Below, one piece after another: positions 1 to 12,004 of a DNA stretch of 64,000 nucleotides. Position numbers and translations under genes: made by a program. The notes below the pieces were generated by a model, which ran no database searches, had not been told where the DNA came from, and saw nothing but the letters and a program-made list of their open reading frames with translations. The stretch spans positions 26,012,960 through 26,076,959 of the forward strand of contig NC_092563.1 of assembly GCF_037975245.1 (NCBI RefSeq), read 5' to 3'. How positions within the stretch are numbered: position 1 is the first letter of the stretch; the number at the start of each line of letters is the position of its first letter. This stretch comes from Apostichopus japonicus (lineage: Eukaryota; Echinodermata; Holothuroidea; Aspidochirotida; Stichopodidae).

Positions 1-192
1 AGTATGCTTCGAGAAATTTATCTCTGCTGCCTAGCTGCAAATGATCATCAACATAAACATATTAAACACAGCAGGATGATTGAAGTCATCATGGTTAAAC
101 TATACACTGACAAAGGGGTTTAACAAAGATTCCCTTGGACAGCTACAGTAGTAACAGCACTTTCAGATATTGACATCAGTGGCTCCACCTAC

Positions 193-441
193 CTCTAATA
201 ACCTCGATATTAAAGGTACAAGACTGCTGGTTATTACTGGGATCCCGATATATGTACGTTACAGGTGTGGTTCCTACGGTAAAGAAATCTCCCGGTTCGG
301 CAGTTTGGCTGACAAGAAATGCTGTTCCAGAGTTGTCCAAAGCAGTTGGTTCAGTAAAGAACACTACTACTCCTGAATTGCTTATGTCAGTGTTAGCAGT
401 TTGATCTCCTGGACAGTTAATGACTGGAGGAGTATTGTCCA
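193..441 (-). CDS. Exon encoding HYR domain (last in window)
   Basis: A 249-base, 83-codon exon, phase 1-1, with acceptor ATTTCAG and donor TTAGAG|GTAGGT. The domain starts VDNTPPVINCPGDQ and continues VVFFTEPTALDNSGT, GDFFTVGTTPVTYIYRDPSN and CTFNIEV. Because it ends in phase 1 at a strong donor, the gene must continue to the left of the window. A longer open frame runs upstream of the acceptor but has no HYR character and is intron. Confidence 0.87.
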
Positions 442-1387
442 CTGAAATGATAGTAAAGGTCAGAGTGTTAATGAGGATTCTCATAAGAACATTGGTTACA
501 GACATCACCAACCAGAAATTAGCCAACAGGATTGATTCCTTGCCAAACCTAACAGTAACATGAGAATATATAAGGTGGAACCAAATGTACCACATATAAA
601 GGGTTTTAACAAGTGTTAGTTCATCCAATCCATACTTTTGGCGTTATCATATTTCCAGGATTTTCAGACTTTAACCTCTGTTGACCGGGAATGACCTTTG
701 ACCTCCACAGAAACAAGAGCCCAAGGGCACTGTGGTTCCTTGTGTAGGGGTATATGACAATACACATAATATTATCAAGGAAGATTGGGTTCAAATAGTC
801 AAGTAATTGTGGTCCTACATGTACCCATAAAGTAACCAACACTATAGCCAACACTTTTGTGATCACAAATTGTGATCGGATTATGATCAAAATGCACTTT
901 TGAGATCTGAACATGGCGTCGAAAATGTAAGAGATATAAGGTCACCTACAAGCAGGTCAACAGATATGATAACATTGGTGACCACAGATGACATGACCGT
1001 GAAATTTGAAAATGTTCCACCACCCCATTCACAACTTGTCCCAAAATATCAACCGTGGCATTGGGATTTAATTGCATTAAATGTCTAAAAATTAACTTTG
1101 AACTTGTTTACATAACTACACACACAAAGGTCACCCGGAGGTCAACCAATTGACCTTTTTGATCGGTGAGACCTAAATAGAGCATCAAAACTGTAAAAAT
1201 TCAAACATTTTTGCTTTGCCCATATTTCCCCCCAAAATACTAGTTTTTTAACATTAATTAATTTTTAACATTAATAACTTTGCACACGAAGGTCCCACAG
1301 GGGTCATCCCATTGACATTAATGATCAGAAGGTACCTTTGACATCTGAAAATAGCATCGAAACTGTAAAAATCCCCAAAACAAGTAA

Positions 1388-1421
1388 AGGTCACCAGAGG
1401 TCAAATTGAGGTCAAAGGTCA
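1388..1421 (+). promoter_or_regulatory. AGGTCA half-site cluster (DR4-DR5-DR1), copy 1
   Basis: Four exact AGGTCA hexamers start at 1388, 1398, 1409 and 1416, with spacers of 4, 5 and 1 bases. Direct repeats with these spacings are the textbook binding sites of nuclear receptor dimers (DR4 thyroid/LXR type, DR5 retinoid type, DR1 RXR/HNF4/COUP type). Whether they are bound is unknown; the motif sits in a repeat. Confidence 0.5.
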
Positions 1422-2076
1422 CCCAGATGCGGGTTGACAATTGGATACCATTGAAGCAATTTCAAACCCTAACGGGCAATTCATTCTCAAGTTATCGCAA
1501 AAAACTAGTTTTTTTCATTAATTGACCTTTTGTGACCTCGGATCACATGACCGTTAAGTTTGAAAATATTCCCCTATACCAATTGCAACTTGTCCCAAAA
1601 TATCAACCGTGACACACCTTGGCACTGGGAGTTATTGCACTAAATGTCTGAAGATTAACTTTGACCTCATATAACTGAACCCACAAAGGTCACCTTGGGT
1701 CAACTCATTGACATTTTTGATCGGTGTGACGTGAATATAGCATCAAAGTATAAAAATTCAAACATTTTTGTCTTTGCCCATTTTCTCCCCCCAAAATACT
1801 AGTTTAACATTAATTGACCTTTGGTGACCTCGGATCACATGACCGTTAAGTTTGAAAATATTCCCCTACACCATTTGCAACTTGTCCAAAAATATCAACC
1901 ATGTCACACCTTGGCAATGGGGGTTATTGCATTAAATGTCTGAAATTTAACTTTGACCTTGTATAACTTCGCACTCGAAGGTCACACAGGGGTCAACTCA
2001 TTGACATTTATGATCAGAAGGTACCTCTGACATCTGAAAATAGCATCGAAACTGTAAAAATCCCCAAAACAAGTAA

Positions 2077-2110
2077 AGGTCACCAAAGGTCAAATTGAGG
2101 TCAAAGGTCA
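2077..2110 (+). promoter_or_regulatory. AGGTCA half-site cluster, copy 2
   Basis: Exact AGGTCA hexamers start at 2077, 2087, 2098 and 2105, with the same 4, 5 and 1 spacers as copy 1. One spacer differs (CCAA against CCAG). Confidence 0.5.
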
Positions 2111-2474
2111 CCCAGATGCGGGTTGACAATTGGATTACATTGAAGCAATTTCAAACCCTAACGGACAATTTGTTCTCAAGTTATCGCCAAAAAACTAGTT
2201 TTTATCATTAATTGACCTTTGGTGACCTCGGATCACATGACTGTTAAGTTTGAAAATATTCCCCTATACCATTTGCAACTTGTCCCAAAATATCAATCGT
2301 GACACACCTTGGCAATGGGGGTTATTGCACTAAATGTCTGAAATTTAACTTTGACCTTGTATAACTTCGCACTCGAAGGTCACACGGGGGTCAACCTATT
2401 GACATTTATGATCAGAAGGTACCTTTGACATCTGAAAATAGCATCGAAACTGTAAAAATCCCCAAAACAAGTAA

Positions 2475-2508
2475 AGGTCACCAGAGGTCAAATTGAGGTC
2501 AAAGGTCA
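2475..2508 (+). promoter_or_regulatory. AGGTCA half-site cluster, copy 3
   Basis: Exact AGGTCA hexamers start at 2475, 2485, 2496 and 2503, with 4, 5 and 1 spacers. It lies 398 bases from copy 2, matching the repeat unit length. Confidence 0.5.
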
Positions 2509-3119
2509 CCCAGATGCGGGTTGACAATTGGATTACATTGAAGCAATTTCAAACCCTAACGGACAATTTGTTCTCAAGTTATCGCCAAAAAACTAGTTTT
2601 TATCATTAATTGACCTTTGGTGACCTCGGATCACATGACCGTTAAGTTTGAAAATATTCCCCTACACCATTTGCAACTTGTCCCAAAATATCAACCGTGA
2701 CACAACTTGGCACTGGGAGTTATTGCACTAAATGTCTGAAGATTAACTTTGACCTCGTATAACTGAACCCACAAAGGTCACCTTGGGTCAACTTATTGAC
2801 ATTTTTGATTGGTGTGACGTGAATATAGCATCAAACTATAAAAATTCAAACATTTTTGTCTTTGCCCATTTTCTCCCCCCAAAATACTAGTTTGTTAACA
2901 TTTAGGTTATGTACTCATCAATATAGTGGTGTATCTGCACACCAAATACATAGTTAACACTCCATAAAGTTTCTGAGTTATCCAACTTACGAAGAAAACA
3001 CCTCACAAGCACAATATGACGTCTCCATTGCAAAGATTCCTGTTCCATCCAGCAATGCATCAATAAGACTAAATCCAGCAAATACAAATCCCTTCACATC
3101 ACTCCATAATTTCATAGAC

Positions 3120-3498
3120 TGATACGTTTGAAAAGAATACCAAACATTCTTAGAAAATTATTATGATTAAAAAAAAATGGTAATGTTCTTTACAATTCAG
3201 AAGAATGGGCTAAAGAAAATATGTACTGAAAGGATTAATGTCAAACAAGGAATTTCTCACCTAGTTATCTTACAACTTAGAGGTGTGCCAAAGTGGCTGG
3301 TACTAACGGGCATCAAACTTTGGAGGAATGGGGTCATTCTCTCTTTCACAGGAGCAAAAGTAGTAGCCAAAAAGGAGAGATGATATTTATGGTTGTACTT
3401 TTTGCTCAACCTAATAAAGAAAACGGGTTCTCATAACTTTGAGTTATTTCTGTAAATTTACAATTAATGACAATAGAACAACTTCAAATCTGATTGGT
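3120..3498. repeat. Intron segment shared by several HYR modules
   Basis: The block GAGGAATGGGGTCATTCTCT ... GGAGCAAAAGTAGTAGCCAAAA recurs in diverged form at about 5650-5905 and in every amplified unit (for example 10720-10970). Together with the match of 1-430 to 5250-5648, it shows that HYR exon plus intron was duplicated more than once, long before the recent array formed. Confidence 0.7.
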
Positions 3499-3506
3499 AT
3501 AAGTAT

Positions 3507-5244
3507 TAGTGTTCAAACGATTATGCATAACAGAAAATACCGATAACCGATTATTTTTTTCATAATTGTACCGATTCCGATTCCGATTATTTGAAAATGA
3601 GAAAATATCCCGTTTATACGAAATCGGCAATAAAGTTTGTGATAGAAACAATTATTGTTGTGATTTTCCTCTGTTTCCTTTTGCTTCGTTGTAATACAAG
3701 GCTCTTAGGTATCCTTTTGTATGTACCAAATTACCTCTGGAGTTTCTCGGAAAGAAAAAAAAAGATTTTTTTTTTAAATTTCCAAAATACAAAACTATGA
3801 CACCCTACCTAGTCAGCACTGTGCTAAGCGAATGGCCTAACCACCTCGACGTGAATGTCACCTGTTAATGGCTGGAAATGGGCTAAGAATAGTTACTCAA
3901 AATATCCATCTCAAAAAGTATCTCAGACAAACCATCCATCTTCAATCTTTACCAAAGTGTAAATTTTAATTACATATTGCCTTCATTCCGACATTATTTT
4001 GTACTAATTTTCAGTATTATACCGTTTATGAACAAATAGAAATGTTACAAACTTGGAAGTTAAACATACCTATTCGTTACCTATTTAACTCCATTCAGGT
4101 TCAATTAGAAAATGTAAGCTTAGGCCAATCAAACGGAAAGCAAATTATACCATCGTAACTTGTTTAAAATTACTCTTAAATGTTACCAGATTGATGTAAA
4201 GAAATAATAACAACTAGAAACTACTCCAATATAAAATATAACATTCCCTCTATAAGACATAGCACATATCTTCCAAACAAATGCCGATTTCCAGCATATT
4301 GAAAGTTGTAAACTAAGCTACCCATTTTTTTTTTGGCAAACCGATGGTTAGGCTACATTTCCCATTGACTTAGTGTGGTTGTTAGGCTAACTTGTGGTCG
4401 AAGATTGCAGTTTCCATGGATATTTTTATTTTTTATTTGCGACACAACTAGAGCGAATAAACAGATGGCAAGGTTAGATTTCCATGCAGTTGACTTAGTG
4501 TGAAGTAAGGCTACCATGTGGTCGGAGATCTGTGGGGATTTTAGGTTATTGTCGCTGGTACTGAAATTGCTTCGTGGAGGTCGTAACTTGCCAGTCACTC
4601 TGCGGGAAATTCCCGGTGATTGTGCGCGACCCTCCCGCACTGCTTCAAATTTGATCCGGGATGTGAGAAATGTTTGCGCGATTCGCGCTGCAACTGCAAT
4701 TCCTAGCTAAAGCAAACGCATGTCACAATTAATTTTACACAGACACCTGATATAACGAGGGCGATTTTCTTATATTTCTTTTTTTCTTTTTTGCACTCGT
4801 AATTGTGCTTTAGGAGGGCTTTTTTAGCACTTGCGAGGGCGAATCGCCCATCGCCCCCGCTTATTTCCGACACTGTCCAGCACATTCGTTAATCCGCGAA
4901 ATTGGTATTGCTGCCATGCTTACTGTGCCGAGAAATATGAAGTCACTAACCACGAGGGAAGCAAAATCGGCAACCCTGGCAGCCTAATTTGATGAAATAA
5001 CATTGTGAAAGACGTATAGAGGGTGTCTTTATTTTAATATTTCGTAGTAAAAAAACAAACCTAATACTCAGTTGATATTTTCAACTTCCATATGTTTTTG
5101 AATAATGATATTTTCACCTTCCATATATTTTTGAATAATCGGTATGACATAACTGGTATTCCACATAATTTTTACCGATTCCGATTATGTTCCGATTATG
5201 CAATAATCGTACCGATTCCGATTAGGTTAATCGTTTGAACACTA
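3507..5244. mobile_element. Non-autonomous hAT-type DNA transposon (1738 bp)
   Basis: The ends are exact 17-base terminal inverted repeats, TAGTGTTCAAACGATTA at 3507-3523 and its complement at 5228-5244. They are flanked by a perfect 8-base target duplication, ATAAGTAT at 3499-3506 and 5245-5252. An 8-base duplication points to the hAT superfamily. Subterminal CCGATTCCGATTA motifs occur at both ends. No transposase-like reading frame is present, so it must have been moved in trans. It interrupts a duplicated copy of the HYR-exon flank. Confidence 0.9.
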
Positions 5245-5436
5245 ATAAGTATGCTTCAACAAACTGATCTCTGCTGCCTACCTGCAAATGATCAACATAA
5301 ACATATTAAACAAAGCAGGATTGTTGAAGTCATGATGGTGAATCTATACACTGACAAAGGGTATAACATAATCTTCCCTTGGAAGGTTACAGTAGTAATA
5401 GCACTTTCAGATATTGACATCAATTGCTCCACCTAC

Positions 5437-5648
5437 CTCTAACAACCTCAATATTAAAGGTACAGTAATGCTGGTTATTACTGAAATCCCGATATGTGTA
5501 CGTTACAGGTGTGGTTCCTACGGTAAAGAAATCTCCCGGTTGGGCAGTTTGGAGGACAAGAAATGCTGTTCCAGAGTTGTCCGAAGCAGTTGGTTCAGTA
5601 AAGAACACCACCACTCCTGAATTGCTTATGTCAGTGTTAGCAGTTTGA
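5437..5648 (-). pseudogene. Truncated HYR exon copy lacking its acceptor
   Basis: This is close to the exon at 193-441 over its C-terminal part (FTEPTASDNSG, GDFFTVGTTPVTYTYRD, CTFNIEV) and keeps the donor AGAG|GTAGGT. Homology stops abruptly at about 5648, removing the acceptor, the D-x-x-P-P start and the first conserved cysteine (about 13 codons). The flank beyond the break is intron-like sequence shared with 3250-3500. Without the acceptor and cysteine it is unlikely to be spliced as a domain. It is a relic of an older module duplication, since the flank at 5253-5436 matches bases 1-192. Confidence 0.75.
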
Positions 5649-6622
5649 CTTGCTGGAATTTCTCACCTAGAAACCTTACAAAGAGGTTTGCCAAAGTGGT
5701 ACTAACTGGCATCAAACTTTGGAGGAATGGGGTCATTCTCTCTTTCACAGGAGCAAAATTAGTGGCCAAAAATGAGAGATTATAGTTATGGCTGTACTCT
5801 TTGCTCAACATCATATACAAAATGGGTTTAATAACTTTGAGTTCTTTCTGTAAATTTACAATTACTGACAAGAAAACAACTTCAAACATGATTGGTATCA
5901 CTTCAAGAAATCGATCTCTGCTGCCTACATGCAAATGATCATCAACATAAACATTTTAAACAAAGCTGGGGAAAACTGTTCAACTTTTACCATTAAGCAC
6001 AGGGTAGCATGCTCCAAAGCCTCAGAACAGCATCAGGAGAACTTCTTTTTTGATAAGTTATCAAACAAAATCCTCTTCCTTTGTGACTTTGATGACGGGG
6101 AAATTAAGAGGAAGTATATGTGGTGCAAAAATTGGTGACATTTAGGCAAGTTCAGACCACTTAAAGTGACAAAAAATTCAGGCTCTCATAGCTAAAAATC
6201 TTCATGATAATGATACAGAACTATTGAAGATGACATGTATTGCTAACATGTCAGCTATCCAATGAGGACTAGGGTTTATAGCAAGTGGGAACATCTACAA
6301 GGACTTAAAGAACACATTATTTTGATGATTTTAGTGTGTACAACAATAGAGCAATTATATGGAGTGTGCAAAGACAAGGGGTCTGTCACATCCCTCCAAC
6401 TTTGAAATAAGTTTAACATCTTCAGTGACACACGGAACTGATACCCTTCTGAGTTTGGCAATCTTATTAAACTTGGGTGCAGTCCTCAACCATCAATACT
6501 ATCTCATGCTTAAAGTAGCTGGTGCAGTGATCTTGTCAATTATCAGCACAACGTTACCCATAAAGGTGTGTTTCTCTGCCAACAGCTTTAAATCTTAAGC
6601 TATTACATGATTTAACACATAC
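5649..6622. other. Intron; partial module duplicates
   Basis: This stretch holds a diverged copy of the shared HYR-module intron (5650-5905) and, from about 5905, another fragment matching the start of the window (ATCTCTGCTGCCTACATGCA). A single 45-bp minisatellite-like unit is recognisable near 6480-6530. No exon was recognised. Confidence 0.6.
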
Positions 6623-6871
6623 CTCGAATAACTATGACAGTAAAAGTGCAAGGTGCTGTATTTCCACTTGGGTCAGCAAAGATGTATGTCACTTGTGTTG
6701 TTCCTGGGCTGAAAAATTCTCCAGGTGCATGACTTCTAGACTGAAGAGAAACAACTCCTGAGTTATCAGTAGCTGTTGGCTCTGTCCAAAACACAGTGGT
6801 ACCAGTGCTGTCAATTGTCACTATTCTTGTGATGTCTTGTATGCAGGTAACATCAGGTGGTGTATCATCAA
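6623..6871 (-). CDS. Exon encoding HYR domain
   Basis: A 249-base, 83-codon exon, phase 1-1, with acceptor TTTTCAG and donor CGAG|GTATGTG. The domain opens VDDTPPDVTCIQD and continues VFWTEPTATDNSG, GEFFSPGTTQVTYIFADPSGN and CTFTVIV, so all the HYR hallmarks are present. It resembles the five amplified copies in its D-N-S-G and D-P-S-G-N motifs but is clearly diverged. In the transcript it follows the amplified block. Confidence 0.88.
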
Positions 6872-7157
6872 CTGAAAAGATCAAATGAGGAGTCCAAAAG
6901 CTAATCAAATTGGCAATTCAACTTTGAAACTACATTTGCCAAGAGCATATATTTACACAAAGCACCATGTGTAATATTACATCAAGAATTTGATTCAAAT
7001 TGCTTTGAAAGAGCAAGGAAATTTTTAATTTAATTACAGTTTAAACTTTGCATCCAATATAAATAAACAATCACATCAATTTAGATTTAGCTGATATAGA
7101 AATTACAAAGTTTGTATGCTGTTAAACTACTTAAGACAAACTTATGATGCTTTGTTT

Positions 7158-7345
7158 GTTACTTGTGTGGTTCCACTCTGGAAGAATTGTCTAGGACTAT
7201 GAGTTTTTGATTGGACATTTGCAGTCTCAGAGTTATCAGTAGGTTCAAGAATTGGACCGTGGTGCCAAATCTATTTTTCAGGGGTATGGTCTCTGTTACA
7301 TCTAGACCTACACAAGCTATTACTGGTGGTACTTAATCAAGTGCA
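7158..7345 (-). pseudogene. Decayed HYR pseudoexon
   Basis: On the minus strand this aligns by eye to the amplified HYR exon (the GTTACTTGTGTGGTTCCACT block on the plus strand, TTATCAGTAGGTTCA, and the C-V-G region near the start). It has frame-shifting deletions and no usable acceptor. It lies between the HYR exon at 6623 and the minisatellite. Confidence 0.6.
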
Positions 7346-7440
7346 GATATAAACGTTGAAGTTTTTCATTTCATTGGAAAGGCACAAAAAATCTAAAATA
7401 ATTGTTTTCCCCTCACTTTCTGCCATCTGTTATTTCTAGT

Positions 7441-9500
7441 ACATAGAGATTACTATCTATCTATACTATCTAATTCTTAAAGTAGAGGTGCAGTCCTAAC
7501 CATCAATACTATCTATTGATTAAAGTAGCTGGTGCAGTCCTTAGCCATCAATAATATATAGTGCTTACAGTAGCTGGTGCTGTCCTCAACCATCAATATT
7601 ATCTCATGCTTAAAGTAGCAGGTGCAATCCTCAACCCTCAATACTATCTCATGCTAAAAGTAGCTGGTGTAGTCCTCAACCATTAATATTATCTCATGCT
7701 TAAAGTAGCTGGTGCAGTCCTCAACCCTCAATACCATCTCATGCTAAAAGTAGCTGGTGTAGTCCTCAACCATCAATGTTATCTCATGCTTAAAGTAGCT
7801 GGTGCAGTCCTCAACCATCAATATTATCTCATCCTTAAAGTAGCAGGTGCAATCCTCAACCCTCAATACTATCTAATGATTAAAGTAACTGGTGTAGTCC
7901 TCAACCATCAATATTATCTCATGCTTAAAGTAGCAGGTGCAATCCTCAACCCTCAATACCATCTCATGCTAAAAGTAGCTGGTGTAGTCCTCAACCATCA
8001 ATGTTATCTCATGCTTAAAGTAGCTGGTGCAGTCCTCAACCATCAATATTATCTCATGCTTAAAGTAGCAGGTGCAATCCTCAACCCTCAATACTATCTA
8101 ATGATTAAAGTAGCTGGTGCAGTCCTCGACCATCAATACTATCTAATGATTAAAGTAGCTGGTGCAGTCCTAAACCATCAATACTATCTAATGATTAAAG
8201 TAGCTGGTGCAGTCCTCGACCATCAATACTATCTAATGATTAAAGTTGCTGGTGCAGTGCTCAACCATCAATATTATCTCATGCTTAAAGTAGCAGGTGC
8301 AATCCTCAACCCTCAATACTATCTCATGCTAAAAGTAGCTGGTGTAGTCTTCAACCATTAATATTATCTCATGCTTAAAGTAGCTGGTGCAGTCCTCAAC
8401 CATCAATATTATCTCATGTTTAAAGTAGCAGGTGCAATCCTCAACCCTCAATACTATCTCATGCTAAAAGTAGCTGGTGTAGTCCTCAACCATCAATATT
8501 ATCTCATGCTTAAAGTAGCTGGTGCAGTCCTCAACCATCAATATTATCTCATCCTTAAAGTAGCAGGTGCAATCCTCAACCCTCAATACTATCTAATGAT
8601 TAAAGTAACTGGTGTAGTCCTCAACCATCAATATTATCTCATGCTTAAAGTAGCAGGTGCAATCCTCAACCCTCAATACCATCTCATGCTAAAAGTAGCT
8701 GGTGTAGTCCTCAACCATCAATGTTATCTCATGCTTAAAGTAGCTGGTGCAGTCCTCAACCATCAATATTATCTCATGCTTAAAGTAGCAGGTGCAATCC
8801 TCAACCCTCAATACTATCTAATGATTAAAGTAGCTGGTGCAGTCCTCGACCATCAATACTATCTAATGATTAAAGTAGCTGGTGCAGTCCTCAACCATCA
8901 ATACTATCTAATGATTAAAGTAGCTGGTGCAGTCCTCGACCATCAATACTATCTAATGATTAAAGTTGCTGGTGCAGTGCTCAACCATCAATATTATCTC
9001 ATGCTTAAAGTAGCAGGTGCAATCCTCAACCCTCAATACTATCTCATGCTAAAAGTAGCTGGTGTAGTCTTCAACCATCAATATTATCTCATGCTTAAAG
9101 TAGCTGGTGCAGTCCTCAACCATCAATATTATCTCATGTTTAAAGTAGCAGGTGCAATCCTCAACCCTCAATACTATCTCATGCTAAAAGTAGCTGGTGT
9201 AGTCCTCAACCATCAATATTATCTCATGCTTAAAGTAGCTGGTGCAGTCCTCAACCATCAATATTATCTCATGCTTAAAGTAGCTGGTGCAGTCCTCAAC
9301 CATCAATATTATCTAATGCTTAAAGTAGCTGGTGCAGTCCTCAACCATCAATATTATCTCATGCTTAAAGTAGCAGGTGCAATCCTCAACACTATCTAAT
9401 GATTGAAGTAGCTGGTGCAGTCCTCAACCATCAATACTATATAACACTTGAAGTAGCCGGTGCAGTCCTCAAACATCAATACTCATGCATAAAGGGGTAG
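7441..9500. repeat. 45-bp minisatellite with 720-bp higher-order repeat
   Basis: A unit of 45 bases (core CTCAACCATCAATATTATCT then ATGCTTAAAGTAGCTGGTGC) repeats about 45 times. Variant units recur in a fixed order every 720 bases (16 units); for example ATCCTTAAAG occurs at 7831 and 8551, and ATGTTTAAAG at 8411 and 9131. The array lies in an intron of the minus-strand gene. Because 45 is divisible by three, the plus strand stays open for hundreds of codons as a 15-residue repeat; I regard that as a by-product, not a protein. Confidence 0.93.
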
Positions 9501-9799
9501 GTCTTTTCATTGCATTGGAAAATCACAAAAACTCTAAAATAATTGTTTTCCCTCAAATTCTGCCATCTGTTATTTCTAGTACATAGAGATTAATCAGTTA
9601 AATTTCACTCTCAACTAAAAGTAATAGGATTCTTGTACCCTATAAAGTGGATCCACATATCAAAAATGGTATTGTCGTTTACAAATCAGAAGAATGGGTT
9701 CAAGGATAAAATATAAAAAATGATATATTACAGACACTAAATGATACAAAGTCGGTTATTACATCACTAAATTAATCTTAAATCTCCTTGCATGCTCAC

Positions 9800-10051
9800 C
9801 TTCAATAATGATGATGTTAAATGAACATTCGGCTGTATTTCCTGATGGATCTATAAACACATATGTTACTTGTGTGGTTCCACTCTGGAAGAATTGTCCA
9901 GGAGTATGAGTTCTTGATTGGAGATTTACAGTCCCAGAGTTATCAGTAGCAGTAGGTTCACGGAATTGGACCGTGGTGCCAAATCCATTCAGAGGTATGG
10001 TCTCTGTTACATCTAGTCCTACACAAGCTATCACTGGTAATACATCGTCAA
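9800..10051 (-). CDS. HYR exon, tandem copy 5 (unit 1)
   Basis: An identical 84-codon, phase 1-1 HYR exon in the leftmost unit, next to the main minisatellite. It is the last of the five amplified domains in the protein. This unit carries a longer minisatellite segment than the other four and may be the parental unit. Confidence 0.87.
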
Positions 10052-10332
10052 CTGAAGATTTAAAATTTGAGATTTTGAATCAAATTGGCAATTCAACTTT
10101 GAAACTACATTTGCCAAGAGCATATATTTACACAAAGCGCCATGTGTAATATTACATCAAGAATTTGATTCAAATTGACTTCAAAAGAGCAAGGAAATTG
10201 TCAATTTAATTACAGTATAAACTGAACATACAGTATAATAAATGATGACATCAACTTAGATTTGGCTGATGTAGAAATGACAAAGTTTGCAAGCTGTTAA
10301 ACTACTTTAGACAAACTGATGATGCTTTGTTT

Positions 10333-10515
10333 GTTACTTGTGTGGTTCCACTCTGGAAGAATTGTCCAGGACTATGAGTTCTTAATTAAACATTTGCAGT
10401 CCCAGAGTTATCAGTAGGTTCACGGAATTGACCATGGTGCCAAATCTATTTTTAAGGGGTATGGTCTCTGTTACATCTGGACCTACACAAGCTATTACTG
10501 GTGGTACTTGATCAA
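10333..10515 (-). pseudogene. HYR pseudoexon of unit 1
   Basis: This is a damaged copy of the neighbouring HYR exon, about 280 bases further upstream in the transcript. On the minus strand it has TAA stops in the region that reads LQSRT in the good exon, a 6-base deletion near the D-N-S-G codons, and a 1-base deletion (GGAATTGACC against GGAATTGGACC on the plus strand). It was dead before the tandem amplification, because every unit carries the same lesions. Confidence 0.7.
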
Positions 10516-12004
10516 GTGCAGCTTGAAACGTTATAGTTTTTCATTTCATTGGAAAATCACAAAAACTCTAAAATAATTGTTTTCCCTCAAATTCTGCCAT
10601 CTGTTATTTCTAGTACATAGAGATTAATCAGTTAAATTTCACTCTCAACTAAAAGTAATAGGATTCTTGTACCCTATAAAGTGGATCCACATATCAAAAA
10701 TGGTAATGTCATTTACAATTCAGAAGAAAGGGTTCAAGGATAAAATATGTAGCGAAGGATTAATGTCAACCATGAGAAGTAATTTCTGATCTAGAAATCT
10801 TACAAACAGGTTTGCCAATGTGGTATGAACTGGCATTAAACTTTAGAGGAATGGGGTCATTTTCTCTTTTGCAGGAGCAAAAGTAGTGGCCAAAAATGAG
10901 AGATGATATTTATTGTTGTACATTTTGCTCAACTTAATATAGAAAATACCCTTCTGAGCTTATTAGTTATGAAAGACAACTTCTCTTGTTGTCAGAAAAA
11001 AATCACTTGTAAATGGTAAATTTTGTACAGGAAATACCTCCTACACTGTTAAAGAATAAAAGGCTCATCTATAATGAGGATCAGAATTCTTTGAAGGAAA
11101 CAGCTTTAAGTCTGCCCAGAAAAAGAGAAAATATTTCATGTTTTAAAGTTTATATATTTTTAACTTTTTAAACGATTTAAAGTTTATATCCTTTTAACAG
11201 ATTTTGTCACTGCATAAGTTGAATGAACAAAGATAATTTTCATAGGCATTGATTTTGGTAAACTTTCATCAGTATTTTTACCTTAGTTTTCAGTACACAA
11301 CGCATGCAGTTCATTAACTTGACCAGTCAAGTTTTATTCTACATAAGAAGGTAAGAAATGACCAATCGACCATCAATACTATCTAATGATTAAAGTTGCT
11401 GGTGCAGTGCTCAACCATCAATATTATCTCATGCTTAAAGTAGCAGGTGCAATCCTCAACCCTCAATACTATCTCATGCTAAAAGTAGCTGGTGTAGTCT
11501 TCAACCATCAATATTATCTCATGCTTAAAGTAGCTGGTGCAGTCCTCAACCATCAATATTATCTCATGCTTAAAGTAGCAGGTGCAATCCTCAACACTAT
11601 CTAATGATTGAAGTAGCTGGTGCAGTCCTCAACCATCAATACTATATAACACTTGAAGTAGCCGGTGCAGTCCTCAAACATCAATACTCATGCATAAAGG
11701 GGTAGGTCTTTTCATTGCATTGGAAAATCACAAAAACTCTAAAATAATTGTTTTCCCTCAAATTCTGCCATCTGTTATTTCTAGTACATAGAGATTAATC
11801 AGTTAAATTTCACTCTCAACTAAAAGTAATAGGATTCTTGTACCCTATAAAGTGGATCCACATATCAAAAATGGTATTGTCGTTTACAAATCAGAAGAAT
11901 GGGTTCAAGGATAAAATATAAAAAATGATATATTACAGACACTAAATGATACAAAGTCGGTTATTACATCACTAAATTAATCTTAAATCTCCTTGCATGC
12001 TCAC

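Larger units (their letters stand above)
890..2900. repeat. Tandem array of 291/398-bp repeats rich in AGGTCA motifs
   Basis: The anchor ATTGACCTTT recurs at 1521, 1812, 2211 and 2609, giving spacings of 291, 399 and 398 bases; a more diverged unit precedes it from about 890. Units share GACCTCGGATCACATGACC, TTTGAAAATATTCCCCT and CAACTTGTCCCAAAATATCA. The long units also hold a cluster of AGGTCA half-sites and ACTAGTTTTTATCATTAATT. The array lies in the intron between HYR exons. No coding capacity is seen. Confidence 0.85.

Noticed and set aside
176-628. The whole 150-codon frame as one exon
   Set aside because: Only the part from 193 to 441 shows HYR character and is bounded by splice signals; the rest is intron.
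4353-4710. Overlapping frames as a hAT transposase
   Set aside because: Neither frame shows transposase motifs, and both are under 100 codons.
7696-9399. Long plus-strand frames of a 15-residue repeat as a gene
   Set aside because: Period 45 keeps the frame open automatically, and the array lies antisense in an intron of a well-supported gene.
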